A stretch of 64,000 nucleotides of DNA from Burkholderia sp. WSM2232 (GCF_000472545.1 NZ_AWZV01000016.1:62001-126000), one strand, 5' to 3'. Positions 39,720-48,979 are shown, numbered from the stretch's first letter. Notes: generated by a model not told the origin, from the letters alone. Numbers and translations: made by a program.

Positions 39720-39854
39720 GTTGTGGCTCAACAGCGATTTCCCGCATCCGACGCGGTACCGGATTTCGTCTCGCTCCGCGCAGAACATGCAGCCGCCGCA
39801 ATCTTGATACTCAACGAGTACGACAACCTCATACCGCAACCCATTGCGGTCTGA
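39030..39854 (+). repeat. Direct repeat C (immunity 3' part plus 43-codon ORF)
   Basis: Third copy of the ~825-base repeat, full length and ending with the intact small ORF. Confidence 0.85.
39723..39854 (+). CDS. 43-residue ORF downstream of immunity copy 3
   Basis: GTG-initiated, exactly as long as the ORF after copy 1 (VAQQRFPASDAVPDFVSLRA at the start, ending IAV). Substitutions relative to copy 1 are both synonymous and non-synonymous, without indels. Whether it is translated is unknown. Confidence 0.35.
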   Translation: MAQQRFPASDAVPDFVSLRAEHAAAAILILNEYDNLIPQPIAV

Positions 39855-39879
39855 GAGCGAGCCGCACAAAAAAGACAAA

Positions 39880-39907
39880 GCCCCGTAGTTCACTGAACTT
39901 ACGGGGC
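39880..39907. terminator. Bidirectional terminator at the right edge of the T6SS cassette
   Basis: Stem GCCCCGTA (39880-39887) and TACGGGGC (39900-39907), extended inside by GTT/AAC. It is followed by AATTTT on the plus strand and TTTGTCTTTTTT on the minus strand, so it ends tRNA-Ser and probably the immunity transcript. Confidence 0.75.
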
Positions 39908-39921
39908 AATTTTCTTGCATC

Positions 39922-40011
39922 TGGCGGAGGCGGTGAGATTCGAACTCACGGAAGGATCACTCCTTCGCCGGTTTTCAAGACCGGTGCCTTAAACCACTCG
40001 GCCACACCTCC
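39922..40011 (-). tRNA. tRNA-Ser(TGA)
   Basis: A 90-base tRNA with encoded CCA and a long variable arm. The acceptor stem is GGAGGTG/CACCTCC-like, the T-loop GAGTTCGAATCTC, and the anticodon loop CTTGAAA is closed by CCGGT/ACCGG, giving anticodon TGA. It flanks the T6SS cassette. Confidence 0.95.
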
Positions 40012-40066
40012 AAGCCGCAAATTGTAACCTGAAAAAGCGTCGCTGCGGCGGCCTTGGTATCAGCAT

Positions 40067-41296
40067 TCACTGCGGATCTTTCAGAAACAGCGCCTGCAGA
40101 TCGTTCAGGAACGCTTGCCCCAGCGGCGTCGGCGCAATCTTCTCGTGGTCGCGCGTAATCAGCTTGCGGCGCTCCGCTTCCTGCAAAGCCGGTTCGATCG
40201 ACGTCATCGGCAAACCGGTGCGTTCAATAAACCGATGCACCGGGAAACCTTCCACCAGCCGCAGTGCATTGAGCATGAACTCGAACGGCAGATCGCGCGC
40301 GCTAACCTCGTGTTCTTCCTGCACCGCCGCGCCGGCTTTCGCCTGCTCGATGAACGTGGCCGGATGCTTGTACCGCGCCTGACGCAATACGCGGTTCGGA
40401 AACGACAGCTTCGTATGCGCGCCCGCGCCAATGCCGAGATAGTCGCCAAATCGCCAGTAATTCAGATTGTGCTTGCTCTGCCGATGCGGCTTCGCATATG
40501 CCGACACTTCATAGCGCTCATAACCCGCCGCCGACGTGCGCTCGTGAATCCAGTCCTGCATGTCGGCGGAGGCATCGTCGTCGGGCAAGGCTGGCGGGAA
40601 TTTCGCAAACAGGGTGTTCGGCTCGAGCGTCAGGTGATACAGCGAAAGATGCGGCGGCGCAAACGACAACGCGGTCTCTACATCGGCCTGGCATTCGGCG
40701 AGCGTTTGCTGCGGAAGCGCGAACATCAGGTCGAGGTTGAAATTGTCGAAGGTGGTCGCGGCGACCTCGACGGCCTGGCGCGCTTGCCTCGAATCATGAA
40801 TGCGGCCGAGCGCTTGCAGGTGCGCTTCATTGAAGCTCTGGATTCCCACGGACAGGCGATTCACGCCGCTCGCCCGAAACTGCGCGAACTTCGCGGCTTC
40901 GAAGGTGCCGGGATTTGCTTCAAGCGTGATTTCTGCATCGGCGTCGAGCGGCAGCAGCGCGCGAATGTCCGACAGCATGCGGTCGAGCCCCGCCGCGGAC
41001 AGCAAACTCGGCGTGCCTCCGCCGATGAACACCGTATGCACCTGGCGGCCCCACACGAGCGGCAGCGCCATCTCGAGGTCGGCGCGCAACGCGTCGAGAT
41101 AGTCATTCTCAGGGAACGTCTCGCCTTTCCACTCGTGCGAATTGAAATCGCAGTACGGGCACTTGCGCACGCACCACGGAAAATGCACGTACAGCGAGAG
41201 CGGCGGCAGTGACGTCAGCCGGATGCTGCCCGGCGACGTGAAAGCCTTGATGACGCCGTTGCCGATGTCGGCGGGCGCCGGCTTGATCGGAATCAC
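40067..41296 (-). CDS. hemW: Radical SAM haem chaperone HemW
   Basis: A 409-residue radical SAM protein formerly called coproporphyrinogen oxidase-like, now known as a haem-trafficking factor in other bacteria. The cluster Cys are Cys42, Cys46 and Cys49 in CVRKCPYCDF; the extra Cys of HemN is absent, which separates it from the hemN gene at 7231. The family IFIGGGTPS-like segment VFIGGGTPSLLS follows. The start is a GTG at 41296 behind a strong GGAGG; it overlaps the rdgB stop by four bases (GTGA), so the two are coupled. Confidence 0.93.
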   Translation of the reverse strand: MIPIKPAPADIGNGVIKAFTSPGSIRLTSLPPLSLYVHFPWCVRKCPYCDFNSHEWKGETFPENDYLDALRADLEMALPLVWGRQVHTVFIGGGTPSLLSAAGLDRMLSDIRALLPLDADAEITLEANPGTFEAAKFAQFRASGVNRLSVGIQSFNEAHLQALGRIHDSRQARQAVEVAATTFDNFNLDLMFALPQQTLAECQADVETALSFAPPHLSLYHLTLEPNTLFAKFPPALPDDDASADMQDWIHERTSAAGYERYEVSAYAKPHRQSKHNLNYWRFGDYLGIGAGAHTKLSFPNRVLRQARYKHPATFIEQAKAGAAVQEEHEVSARDLPFEFMLNALRLVEGFPVHRFIERTGLPMTSIEPALQEAERRKLITRDHEKIAPTPLGQAFLNDLQALFLKDPQ

Positions 41297-41940
41297 GCTT
41301 CCTCCGAGAGGCGCGCAAGCAGTTGGCGCAATGCGATCGCGCGATGGCTGCTGGCATTTTTCACCGCGGGTTCCAGTTCCGCGGCGCTCGCGTGCAGCGA
41401 CGGCACAAAGAAGTACGGGTCGTAGCCGAAGCCATGCGAGCCGCGCGGCGCATCCAGCATCTCGCCATGCCAGCGGCCTTCGGCGATGAGTGGCTCGGGG
41501 TCGTCCGCGTGACGCACGAGCGCGAGCACGCAGTAGTAATACGCGCGGCGGTCGGTTTCTCCTTGCAGCGCCGAAACTAGCCGCGCGTTGTTGGCGGCGT
41601 CGCTTTTCTCGCCGCCCGCAAGTTGCGCGTAACGCGCTGAGTAAACGCCGGGCGCGCCGCGCAGCGCACGCACGCAAAGACCGGAGTCGTCGGCGAGGGC
41701 GGGCAAGCCGGTAAGCTTCGCGGCATGACGTGCCTTCGTCAAAGCGTTTTCAACGAACGTGGGGTGCGGCTCTTGCGCTTCCGGCACGCCGAGTTCGCCC
41801 TGCGCAATCAGTTCGATGCCGGCGGCGCCGAGCAGCGCCGCAAACTCGCGCAGCTTGCCTGCATTGTTGGACGCGAGCACGACCTTGTTCAACGGCGTAC
41901 CCGACGCCGGCGCGCCATGGCTGTTACTAACTTCATTCAC
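41293..41940 (-). CDS. rdgB: XTP/dITP diphosphatase (RdgB/HAM1)
   Basis: A 215-residue enzyme that removes non-canonical purine triphosphates (ITP, XTP) from the nucleotide pool. Family motifs are [14 protein letters not shown] near residue 19, [37 protein letters not shown] and [11 protein letters not shown]. The start is a GTG at 41940 with GGAG about 9 bases upstream; it overlaps the end of rph by eight bases. The gene belongs to the rph-rdgB-hemW operon. Confidence 0.94.
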   Translation of the reverse strand: MNEVSNSHGAPASGTPLNKVVLASNNAGKLREFAALLGAAGIELIAQGELGVPEAQEPHPTFVENALTKARHAAKLTGLPALADDSGLCVRALRGAPGVYSARYAQLAGGEKSDAANNARLVSALQGETDRRAYYYCVLALVRHADDPEPLIAEGRWHGEMLDAPRGSHGFGYDPYFFVPSLHASAAELEPAVKNASSHRAIALRQLLARLSEEA

Positions 41941-42673
41941 CGCGATACTCCAATGCCTCTTTCTGTCTGGCGATCAATGTGGCGATGCCGTCGCTCGCGA
42001 GATCGAGCAGCGCGTTCATTTCGTCGCGCGAGAACGGCACGCCTTCGGCCGTGCCCTGAATTTCGACGAAGCCGCCCGCGCCTGTCATCACGACGTTCAT
42101 GTCCGTGTCGCATTGCGAGTCTTCGTCGTAGTCGAGATCGAGCACCGGCACGCCGTCATAAATACCGACCGAAATGGCGGCGACAAAATCGCTGATCGGC
42201 GAGCTTTCGATGCGCCCCGCAGCCAGCAGTTTGCTCACCGCGTCGTGGGCGGCGACAAAGGCGCCGGTAATGCTCGCCGTGCGGGTGCCGCCGTCGGCCT
42301 GAATAACGTCGCAGTCGATATGCAGCGTGCGCGCGCCGAGCTTCTCCAGGTCGAACACCGACCGCAGCGCGCGGCCGATCAGACGCTGGATTTCCTGGGT
42401 GCGCCCGGTCTGTTTGCCGCGCGCGGCTTCACGGTCGCTGCGCGTGTGCGTGGCGCGCGGCAGCATGCCGTATTCGGCAGTGAGCCAGCCTTGGCCGCGC
42501 TCACGCAGAAACGATGGCACCGTTTCCGCAATGCTCGCCGTGCAGATCACCTTGGTGTCGCCGAATTCGACCAGCACCGAGCCCTCCGCGTGCTTCGTGT
42601 AGTAGCGCGTGATGCGCACGTCGCGCAACTGATCGGCGAGGCGGCCGCTGGGGCGTCGAGTGGTGTCGGTCAT
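41933..42673 (-). CDS. rph: Ribonuclease PH
   Basis: A 246-residue phosphorolytic 3'-5' exoribonuclease that trims tRNA 3' ends. The N-terminal [20 protein letters not shown], the [17 protein letters not shown] active-site segment and the [22 protein letters not shown] motif are characteristic. The C-terminal [20 protein letters not shown] is also conserved. It is first in rph-rdgB-hemW and divergent from yicC. Confidence 0.95.
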   Translation of the reverse strand: MTDTTRRPSGRLADQLRDVRITRYYTKHAEGSVLVEFGDTKVICTASIAETVPSFLRERGQGWLTAEYGMLPRATHTRSDREAARGKQTGRTQEIQRLIGRALRSVFDLEKLGARTLHIDCDVIQADGGTRTASITGAFVAAHDAVSKLLAAGRIESSPISDFVAAISVGIYDGVPVLDLDYDEDSQCDTDMNVVMTGAGGFVEIQGTAEGVPFSRDEMNALLDLASDGIATLIARQKEALEYRGE

Positions 42674-42893
42674 AGTGGATTCGGTCAGGAGGAAAACGGG
42701 AGGGAAAGCACGATTTTACAGCCGATCGAAGCACCCATGCGTCCGGCGGCTAGCCGCGTGGGCCGTGCCTGTGCAAGGGGTCCCATCGCCAAAAATGGGA
42801 TAATGCCTGTTCACCGCCTCGCGTCTCGTACACGCCGGGCGATTCGACTCTTCGGCCGGCGCCTCGCGCGCGGCCACAATCGCGAGAAATACG

Positions 42894-43817
42894 ATGATCT
42901 ACAGCATGACTGGCTATGCGAGCGCGACACGCGAACTCGTCGCGGCCTCGGGCACGGGCGGCGTGAGCGTGTCGGTCGAACTGCGCACGGTGAACTCGCG
43001 CTTTCTGGACCTGAACTTCCGCATGCCCGAAGACGTGCGCGTGTGCGAACCGACCTTGCGCGAAATGCTGATGAACAAGCTCTCGCGCGGCAAGGTGGAT
43101 ATTCGTATCAATCTGCAGCGCAGCGAACAGACAGCGAACGCGGGCTCGATCAATCATGAAGCGCTGACTCAGCTCGCGCTGCTCGAGCGCACGGTGCTCG
43201 CGACGTTTCCGGAAGCCGGCCGTCTGCGCTCCGGCGAAATTCTGCGCTGGCCCGGTGTGCTCGCCGAAACCGGCATCGCGCCCGATGAGTTGCGCGACGC
43301 GGTGCTCGCGTGCGGCAAGCAGGCCATTGCCGACCTGATCGACGTGCGTGCGCGCGAAGGCGCACAGCTTGCGAACATGCTGCTTGCCAACGTGACCGAG
43401 ATGGAAGCGATCGTCACGAAGATCACGCCGCTCGTGCCGGAACTTATCGCGAAGCATCAGCAGAAGATTGTCGAACGTTTGCAGGAAGCGCTCGGCATTG
43501 CCGCGCCGGACACAGCCGCGACCATCGTGTCGCGCGAAGAGATCAACGAGCGGATCCGCCAGGAAGTGACGATGTACGGCATCCGCATCGACATCGCCGA
43601 GGAGTTGTCGCGCCTTACGGCTCACCTGAACGAAACCCGTCACGTGATCCAGAAGGGCGGCAAGGTCGGCAAGCGCCTCGACTTCATGATGCAGGAGCTC
43701 AATCGCGAGGCGAACACGCTTGGTTCGAAGGCGGCGGCGAAGGAACTGGCGGATTCGTCGATGACGCTGAAGCTGCTCATCGAACAGATGCGCGAGCAGG
43801 TACAGAATCTGGAATAA
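42894..43817 (+). CDS. yicC: YicC/YloC family endoribonuclease
   Basis: A 307-residue protein of the YicC family, an endoribonuclease family involved in RNA turnover. The N-terminus MIYSMTGYASATRE, the SVELRTVNSRFLDLNFRMPE segment and the C-terminal DUF1732 part with KVGKRLDFMMQELNREANTLGSKA-type helix (residues ~258-282) are all typical. It is divergent from rph and precedes gmk by 18 bases, forming the yicC-gmk-rpoZ-relA/spoT order usual in proteobacteria. Confidence 0.92.
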   Translation: MIYSMTGYASATRELVAASGTGGVSVSVELRTVNSRFLDLNFRMPEDVRVCEPTLREMLMNKLSRGKVDIRINLQRSEQTANAGSINHEALTQLALLERTVLATFPEAGRLRSGEILRWPGVLAETGIAPDELRDAVLACGKQAIADLIDVRAREGAQLANMLLANVTEMEAIVTKITPLVPELIAKHQQKIVERLQEALGIAAPDTAATIVSREEINERIRQEVTMYGIRIDIAEELSRLTAHLNETRHVIQKGGKVGKRLDFMMQELNREANTLGSKAAAKELADSSMTLKLLIEQMREQVQNLE

Positions 43818-43835
43818 AGGCTGGAGCATCAGAAC

Positions 43836-44519
43836 ATGACCGATCACCACACACGCGAAAGCGGCGCGCCGCGCAACCCGTATGCCGGCGCTTATCCCGG
43901 CAACCTTTTCATGGTCGTCGCGCCTTCGGGCGCCGGCAAGTCGACGCTCGTGAACGCGCTACTCGCGAGCGACGACGCGATCCGTCTGTCGATCTCGTAC
44001 ACGACGCGCCCGCCGCGTCCCAAGGAGCAGGACGGCGAGCACTATCACTTCACCACGGTCGACGACTTCATGAAGCGGCACGACGCGGGCGAGTTTCTCG
44101 AAAGCGCGGAAGTGCATGGCAACTACTACGGCACGTCGCGCGTGTGGATCGAGGAGCAGATGAAAAGCGGCCATGACGTGCTGCTCGAAATCGACTGGCA
44201 GGGCGCGCAGCAGGTGAAGAAGCAGTTTCATAACGCGGTCGAGATTTTCATCCTGCCGCCGTCGCTCGAAGCGCTCGAAGAGCGCCTGAAAAAACGCGGC
44301 CAGGACGAGCCGAACGTCATCACTCGGCGCCTGCTCGCGGCCGGCAGCGAGATGGCGCACGCAGCCGAAGCGGAGTACGTGGTGATCAACGAGAATTTCG
44401 ATCGCGCGCTCGGCGAACTGCAGTGTCTTGTGGCCGCGACGCGCTCGCGCTTCGCCTCGCAATACGCGCGTCATACGCAGCTTTTCGTGCAGCTCGGCAT
44501 TCACCTCCCGCACCCTTGA
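43836..44519 (+). CDS. gmk: Guanylate kinase
   Basis: A 227-residue kinase that phosphorylates GMP to GDP. The P-loop is [13 protein letters not shown] near residues 30-42, preceded by GNLFMVV; the GMP-binding [21 protein letters not shown] segment and [13 protein letters not shown] follow. An N-terminal extension of about 20 residues precedes the core. GGAG lies about 12 bases before the ATG. rpoZ follows after 60 bases. Confidence 0.95.
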   Translation: MTDHHTRESGAPRNPYAGAYPGNLFMVVAPSGAGKSTLVNALLASDDAIRLSISYTTRPPRPKEQDGEHYHFTTVDDFMKRHDAGEFLESAEVHGNYYGTSRVWIEEQMKSGHDVLLEIDWQGAQQVKKQFHNAVEIFILPPSLEALEERLKKRGQDEPNVITRRLLAAGSEMAHAAEAEYVVINENFDRALGELQCLVAATRSRFASQYARHTQLFVQLGIHLPHP

Positions 44520-44579
44520 GCGCGGCGGCGATTCGAGCACATAAGGTAGAATAAGCAACATACTGAGAAGGAACCCAAC

Positions 44580-44783
44580 ATGGCCCGCATTACCGTCGAA
44601 GACTGTCTCAAACAGATCCCGAATCGTTTCGAACTCGCGCTTGCCGCGACTTATCGCGCGCGTCAGCTCGCTCAAGGCCACACGCCGAAGATCGAAAGCC
44701 GCGACAAGCCCACGGTCGTCGCGCTGCGCGAAATCGCTGCCGGCCAGGTCGGTGTCGAAATGCTGAAGAAGGTGCCGGTTTAA
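44580..44783 (+). CDS. rpoZ: RNA polymerase omega subunit
   Basis: A 67-residue subunit that assists RNA polymerase assembly. The N-terminal [20 protein letters not shown] and internal AATYRARQL motifs are canonical. In many proteobacteria omega and DksA form the ppGpp binding site, which fits its position before the (p)ppGpp synthetase gene. GAGAAGGA precedes the ATG. Confidence 0.96.
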
Positions 44784-44989
44784 GGCGCTGCTTTGCGGCA
44801 CGCTTTCGCCGCATCTGGTGGCTGACCCGGCTACCTCGATTTGCCAGAAGTTGTTGCCAGAAGTTTTGCCGCAAGTTTTTACTGCATGGTTTTTCCGCAC
44901 GGGTTTACGGCGATTCCAGCAGTATCTGCTACACCTGATCGTATCAAGCTGCAGACCGGCGTCCACTCCCAACCGCTACGGAGGCGAAC

Positions 44990-47350
44990 ATGAGTACCAC
45001 CCCGCCCACCGCCACGGAAGCGGAGCACGACGCCGATTCACCTTCGTCTGCGCGCAAATATATCGACGCGGTCCTCGAACAGTCGTTTCGCCATCTGTTC
45101 GGGCCGACCGCCACGCCGGAGCAGCCGCGCCGGCATGACGTCGTCTCCATTGCCAAGCTGACCTCCGCGTTGTCCGGCTATCTGCAGCCGGAAGAAATCA
45201 AGGAGGTGAAGGCGGCCTTCCATTTCAGCGACGAAGCCCACCTCGGCCAGTATCGCCAGAGCGGCGAGCCGTACATCACGCATCCGGTTGCCGTCGCCGA
45301 AATCTGCGCCGGCTGGAATCTGGATGGCCAGGCCATCATGGCGGCGCTGTTGCATGACGTAATGGAAGACCAGGGCGTGACCAAGGCCGAGCTCGCCGAG
45401 CGTTTCGGCGCGAAGGTCGCGGAACTGGTCGACGGCTTGTCGAAGCTCGACAAGATGGAGTTCCGCAATCGCGAGGAAGCGCAGGCGGAAAACTTCCGCA
45501 AGATGCTGCTCGCCATGGCGCGCGACGTCCGCGTGATTCTGGTCAAGCTCGCAGACAGGCTGCACAACATGCGCACGCTCGGCGCGGTGCCGCCGGAAAA
45601 GCGCCGCCGCGTGGCGCGCGAAACACTCGACATTTACGCGCCGATTGCCCACCGGCTCGGCCTGAACAATACGTATCGCGAGTTGCAGGACCTGAGCTTC
45701 GCGAACTTCAACCCGCACCGGTACGCCACGCTCGAGAAAGCCGTCAAGGCCGCGCGCGGCAACCGGCGCGAAGTAGTCGGCAAGATTCTGGAGTCGGTGC
45801 AGCGCGCGATTGCCGACGCGAAGATCGACGCCGAAGTGACCGGCCGCGAGAAAACCATCTTCAGCATCTACAAGAAGATGCGCGACAAGCAGTTGTCGTT
45901 CTCGCAGGTGCTTGACGTGTACGGTTTTCGCGTGGTGGTCGACAGCGCGCTCGAGTGCTACACGTGCATTGGCGCGCTGCATGCGCTCTATAAGCCGGTG
46001 CCCGGCAAGTTCAAGGACTACATCGCGATCCCGAAGGTGAACGGCTATCAGTCGCTGCACACCACGCTCGTCGGCCCGTTCGGCGCGCCGATCGAGTTTC
46101 AGGTGCGCACGCGCAAGATGCACGAAATCGCCGAAGCGGGCGTCGCCGCGCACTGGTTGTACAAGAACGGCAGTGCCGACCTGAACGACGTGCAAAAGCG
46201 CGCGCACCAGTGGCTGAAGTCGCTGCTCGACATTCAGAGCGAAGCGGGCGACTCGAGCGAATTCCTCGAACACGTGAAGATCGACCTGTTCCCGGATGCG
46301 GTCTACGTCTTTACGCCGAAGTCGAAAATCATGGCGCTGCCGCGCGGCGCGACGGCACTCGACTTCGCTTATTCGATCCACAGCGACCTTGGCAACCAAT
46401 GTGTCGCGGTGAAGATCAACAACGAACTGCTGCCGCTGCGCACCGAGTTGAAGAGCGGCGACATCGTCGAAGTCATCACGGCGCCGTATTCGAAGCCGAA
46501 CCCCGCGTGGCTCGGCTTTGTGCGCACCGGCAAGGCCCGCTCCGCCATTCGCCATTATCTGAAGACCATGCGGCTGAACGAGTCGGTTCAGCTTGGCGAG
46601 CGTCTGGTCGATCAGGCGTTGAAGGGCTACGGCCTCGCGCTGTCGGATGTCACACCCGAGGCTTGGGAAAAGCTCGTGCAGTGGACGGGCAACAAGAACG
46701 GCCAGGAAATCTTCGCGGACATTGGTCTTGGCCGGCGTGTCGCGGCGGTCATGGCCAAACGCATTGAAGTGCTGATGAGCGGCCGCGATGCGGACGACGA
46801 CGGCTCGCGTTCGGATGCGGGCTCGGCGCCGCATGCGCCGCCGGTTGTGATTACCGGCACGGAAGGCATGTCGGTGCAGCTGTCGGCCTGCTGCCGCCCG
46901 ATTCCGGGCGACGACATCATGGGCTATATCGGCATTGGCCTCGGCATGGCGATCCACACCACCGACTGCCGCGTCGCGCAGCGCATTCACCGGCGCGATC
47001 CCGCACGCTGGATCGACGTTGCGTGGGCGCCGCAGCCGGGGCGTCTGTTCGACGTCGCGGTGAAGGTGCTGGTCAAGAACACCAAGGGCGTGTTTGCCCG
47101 CGTCGCGGCAGACATCACCTCGGCGGACGCGAACATCGTCCACATTGCGATGGACGAAGACCTCTCGCAGGAATCCACCATCCTGCGCTTCGTGATCCAG
47201 GTCAGCGACCGGGTGCATCTGGCCAACGTCATGCGTCGCGTGCGTACGAATCTGGACGTGATGCGTATTGCGCGCGAACGGCCGAGCGACGACGGGCATC
47301 ATCGGCATGACGGTGGCATGCGGATCGAGCGGGAACGGGCGGATTACTGA
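44990..47350 (+). CDS. spoT: Bifunctional (p)ppGpp synthetase/hydrolase
   Basis: A 786-residue RelA/SpoT homologue. The HD hydrolase domain has HDVMED with His122/Asp123, the synthetase domain has GREKTIFSIYKKM near 285-300 and YGFRVVVD, then come a TGS domain (VFTPKSKIMALPRGATALDFAY, ~440-465), a helical region with the conserved SVQLSACCRPIPGDDI-type Cys pair (~635-650) and a C-terminal ACT domain (~705-775). With intact HD motif it is SpoT-like rather than a synthetase-only RelA. It controls the stringent response. A 206-base gap separates it from rpoZ. Confidence 0.95.
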   Translation: MSTTPPTATEAEHDADSPSSARKYIDAVLEQSFRHLFGPTATPEQPRRHDVVSIAKLTSALSGYLQPEEIKEVKAAFHFSDEAHLGQYRQSGEPYITHPVAVAEICAGWNLDGQAIMAALLHDVMEDQGVTKAELAERFGAKVAELVDGLSKLDKMEFRNREEAQAENFRKMLLAMARDVRVILVKLADRLHNMRTLGAVPPEKRRRVARETLDIYAPIAHRLGLNNTYRELQDLSFANFNPHRYATLEKAVKAARGNRREVVGKILESVQRAIADAKIDAEVTGREKTIFSIYKKMRDKQLSFSQVLDVYGFRVVVDSALECYTCIGALHALYKPVPGKFKDYIAIPKVNGYQSLHTTLVGPFGAPIEFQVRTRKMHEIAEAGVAAHWLYKNGSADLNDVQKRAHQWLKSLLDIQSEAGDSSEFLEHVKIDLFPDAVYVFTPKSKIMALPRGATALDFAYSIHSDLGNQCVAVKINNELLPLRTELKSGDIVEVITAPYSKPNPAWLGFVRTGKARSAIRHYLKTMRLNESVQLGERLVDQALKGYGLALSDVTPEAWEKLVQWTGNKNGQEIFADIGLGRRVAAVMAKRIEVLMSGRDADDDGSRSDAGSAPHAPPVVITGTEGMSVQLSACCRPIPGDDIMGYIGIGLGMAIHTTDCRVAQRIHRRDPARWIDVAWAPQPGRLFDVAVKVLVKNTKGVFARVAADITSADANIVHIAMDEDLSQESTILRFVIQVSDRVHLANVMRRVRTNLDVMRIARERPSDDGHHRHDGGMRIERERADY

Positions 47351-47444
47351 TTCGCCGCGCTCGCCTGCTGGGCAAAAGTCGTTTTTTCTGTAGGAACGCA
47401 CCGGCCACAGGCGAGTCTCACCTGAAAACTCAGGGAGAACGCTG

Positions 47445-47936
47445 ATGAAAGTAGCTGACCTCGAGGGCCTTGCGCTCGACTATTGGGTGGCCCGCAGCCT
47501 GCACGACTTCGTGCGCGAAATCCAGTTCACCGACAGCGGCGAAACCGTATTCATTCGCGGCAACGACCGCGGTCGTCCGTGGGACGGCCGATTCACGCCT
47601 ACAACTTCATGGGAAGCCGCCGCCGTGGTGCTCGAGCGAGCGCGTCGGCTGGAACTGCGCGAGCGCGACGAACACGGTCCTGCGCATTGCGTCGCAGAAT
47701 TCGAAGGTGGGCGGGGACCGGTGGAGGGCCGCGCCGACTCGGTGCGTGTCGCGCTCTTGCGGGCGTTTGTGCAAAGCCGGTTTGGCGATAACGTTGGCGA
47801 AATGCTGCACGAGCCGCAGATGCTCGCGGGCGATACGGCGCAGCGCATTGCCGAAGCAACTGCGGGCAATACTTTTGAAGATGTTCCAAGCCCGGACGGG
47901 CATATCGGCGATATTCAGTCCCCGCCGCGGCCGTGA
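47445..47936 (+). CDS. DUF2591 family protein
   Basis: A 163-residue soluble protein beginning MKVADLEGLALDYWVA, the start typical of the phage/prophage-related DUF2591 (NinX-like) family. It contains the conserved FTPTTSWEAAAVVLERAR segment and a DSVRVALLRAFVQSRFG helix. AGGGAGA lies about 7 bases before the ATG. It stands alone between the (p)ppGpp gene and tRNA-Arg. Function is unknown. Confidence 0.7.
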   Translation: MKVADLEGLALDYWVARSLHDFVREIQFTDSGETVFIRGNDRGRPWDGRFTPTTSWEAAAVVLERARRLELRERDEHGPAHCVAEFEGGRGPVEGRADSVRVALLRAFVQSRFGDNVGEMLHEPQMLAGDTAQRIAEATAGNTFEDVPSPDGHIGDIQSPPRP

Positions 47937-48000
47937 GTGCAAGTGGGGCGGCCACACTGCGCCGCCGCAGGCAGCCGGCCGAAATGTGCCCGGAAAAAAC

Positions 48001-48029
48001 AAAGGGCCTTCCGGTTGGAAGGCCCTCTA
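48001..48029 (-). terminator. Terminator of tRNA-Arg copy 1
   Basis: Stem AGGGCCTT/AAGGCCCT; on the minus strand it is followed by TTTGTTTTTT. Confidence 0.8.
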
Positions 48030-48033
48030 GAGG

Positions 48034-48110
48034 TGGTGCGGCTGGCAGGATTCGAACCCACGACCCCTTGGTTCGTAGCCAAGTACTCTATCCAACTGAG
48101 CTACAGCCGC
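48034..48110 (-). tRNA. tRNA-Arg(ACG), copy 1
   Basis: A 77-base tRNA with CCA. The acceptor stem is GCGGCTG, the T-loop GGTTCGAATCC, and the anticodon loop CTACGAA is closed by CTTGG/CCAAG, giving ACG. It is identical in sequence to the copy at 48213. Confidence 0.95.
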
Positions 48111-48178
48111 ACGCGAAACAGGTGATGCAGTTACGCCGTGCTGTTATGCCACCCGACGGCGAAAACTGGGTAAAACGT

Positions 48179-48206
48179 AAGGGCCTCCCCAGAGGGAGGC
48201 CCTCGA
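48179..48206 (-). terminator. Terminator of tRNA-Arg copy 2
   Basis: Stem GGGCCTCCC/GGGAGGCCC located just past the second tRNA on the minus strand, followed on that strand by the short T-poor TTACGTTTT. Confidence 0.65.
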
Positions 48207-48212
48207 AATAAA

Positions 48213-48289
48213 TGGTGCGGCTGGCAGGATTCGAACCCACGACCCCTTGGTTCGTAGCCAAGTACTCTATCCAACTGAGCTACAGCCGC
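48213..48289 (-). tRNA. tRNA-Arg(ACG), copy 2
   Basis: Same 77-base gene as at 48034, about 100 bases upstream on the minus strand. A tandem duplication in which each copy has its own hairpin terminator. Confidence 0.95.
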
Positions 48290-48409
48290 ACGCAGAAACG
48301 AGATTATAGCAAAGGTTTCAAAAAAGGGAAGGGTGTAACTGCGATTTGTCTCATTGTCATGATCGTGTACCCTAGTGAGGCAGTCGCTTGCTGCAGCTTA
48401 TGGATCATC

Positions 48410-48979
48410 ATGAACAAGGCCTTTGTCAAAGAGTCGAGTGAAGATAACGACGACGACCTCGACGTCGCCCAACCGGACATTCCCGCGGGTACCAAGAACT
48501 ACATCACGCCGGCGGGCTACCGTCGCATGCGCGACGAACTGCTGCATCTCATCGACGTCGAGCGGCCCGAAGTCGTCAGGCTCGTGTCGTGGGCCGCGTC
48601 AAACGGCGACCGTTCGGAGAACGGCGATTACATTTATGGCAAGCGCCGTCTGCGCGAGATCGACCGGCGCATCCGTTTTCTGACCAAGCGGCTGGACCTC
48701 GCGGAGGTTGTCGACAGCAGCAAGCAGGAGAACGTAGATCAGGTCTTTTTCGGCGCGACTGTCGAATATGCAACGGAAGACGGCGAAGAACACACGGTGA
48801 CAATTGTCGGCATCGACGAAGTGGATCTGGATATCGGCCATGTGAGCTGGATCTCGCCGATCGCGCGGGCGCTGCTGAAGGCCAAGGTCGGCGATACGGT
48901 CACGTTGTACACGCCGGCAGGACCGCAGCCGATCGACATTCTCGACGTCAAGTATCCGCCCGCTGATAGCGGCGGCTAG
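48410..48979 (+). CDS. greB: Transcription elongation factor GreB
   Basis: A 189-residue factor that rescues backtracked RNA polymerase. After an acidic N-terminal extension of ~30 residues (SSEDNDDDLDVAQPD) comes the GreA/GreB coiled coil with YITPAGYRRMRDELLHL, the tip acidic residues in NGDRSENGDYIYGKRR, and the C-terminal FKBP-like domain with VGIDEVDLDIGHVSWISPIA. The YIYGKRRLREIDRR segment marks GreB rather than GreA. The extension makes it longer than E. coli GreB (158). The ATG at 48410 is chosen because upstream sequence overlaps the tRNA. Confidence 0.92.
   Translation: MNKAFVKESSEDNDDDLDVAQPDIPAGTKNYITPAGYRRMRDELLHLIDVERPEVVRLVSWAASNGDRSENGDYIYGKRRLREIDRRIRFLTKRLDLAEVVDSSKQENVDQVFFGATVEYATEDGEEHTVTIVGIDEVDLDIGHVSWISPIARALLKAKVGDTVTLYTPAGPQPIDILDVKYPPADSGG

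Noticed and set aside
45038-47401. 787-codon open frame on the minus strand
   Set aside because: Antisense to the (p)ppGpp synthetase/hydrolase gene; Arg/His-rich composition and no motifs.
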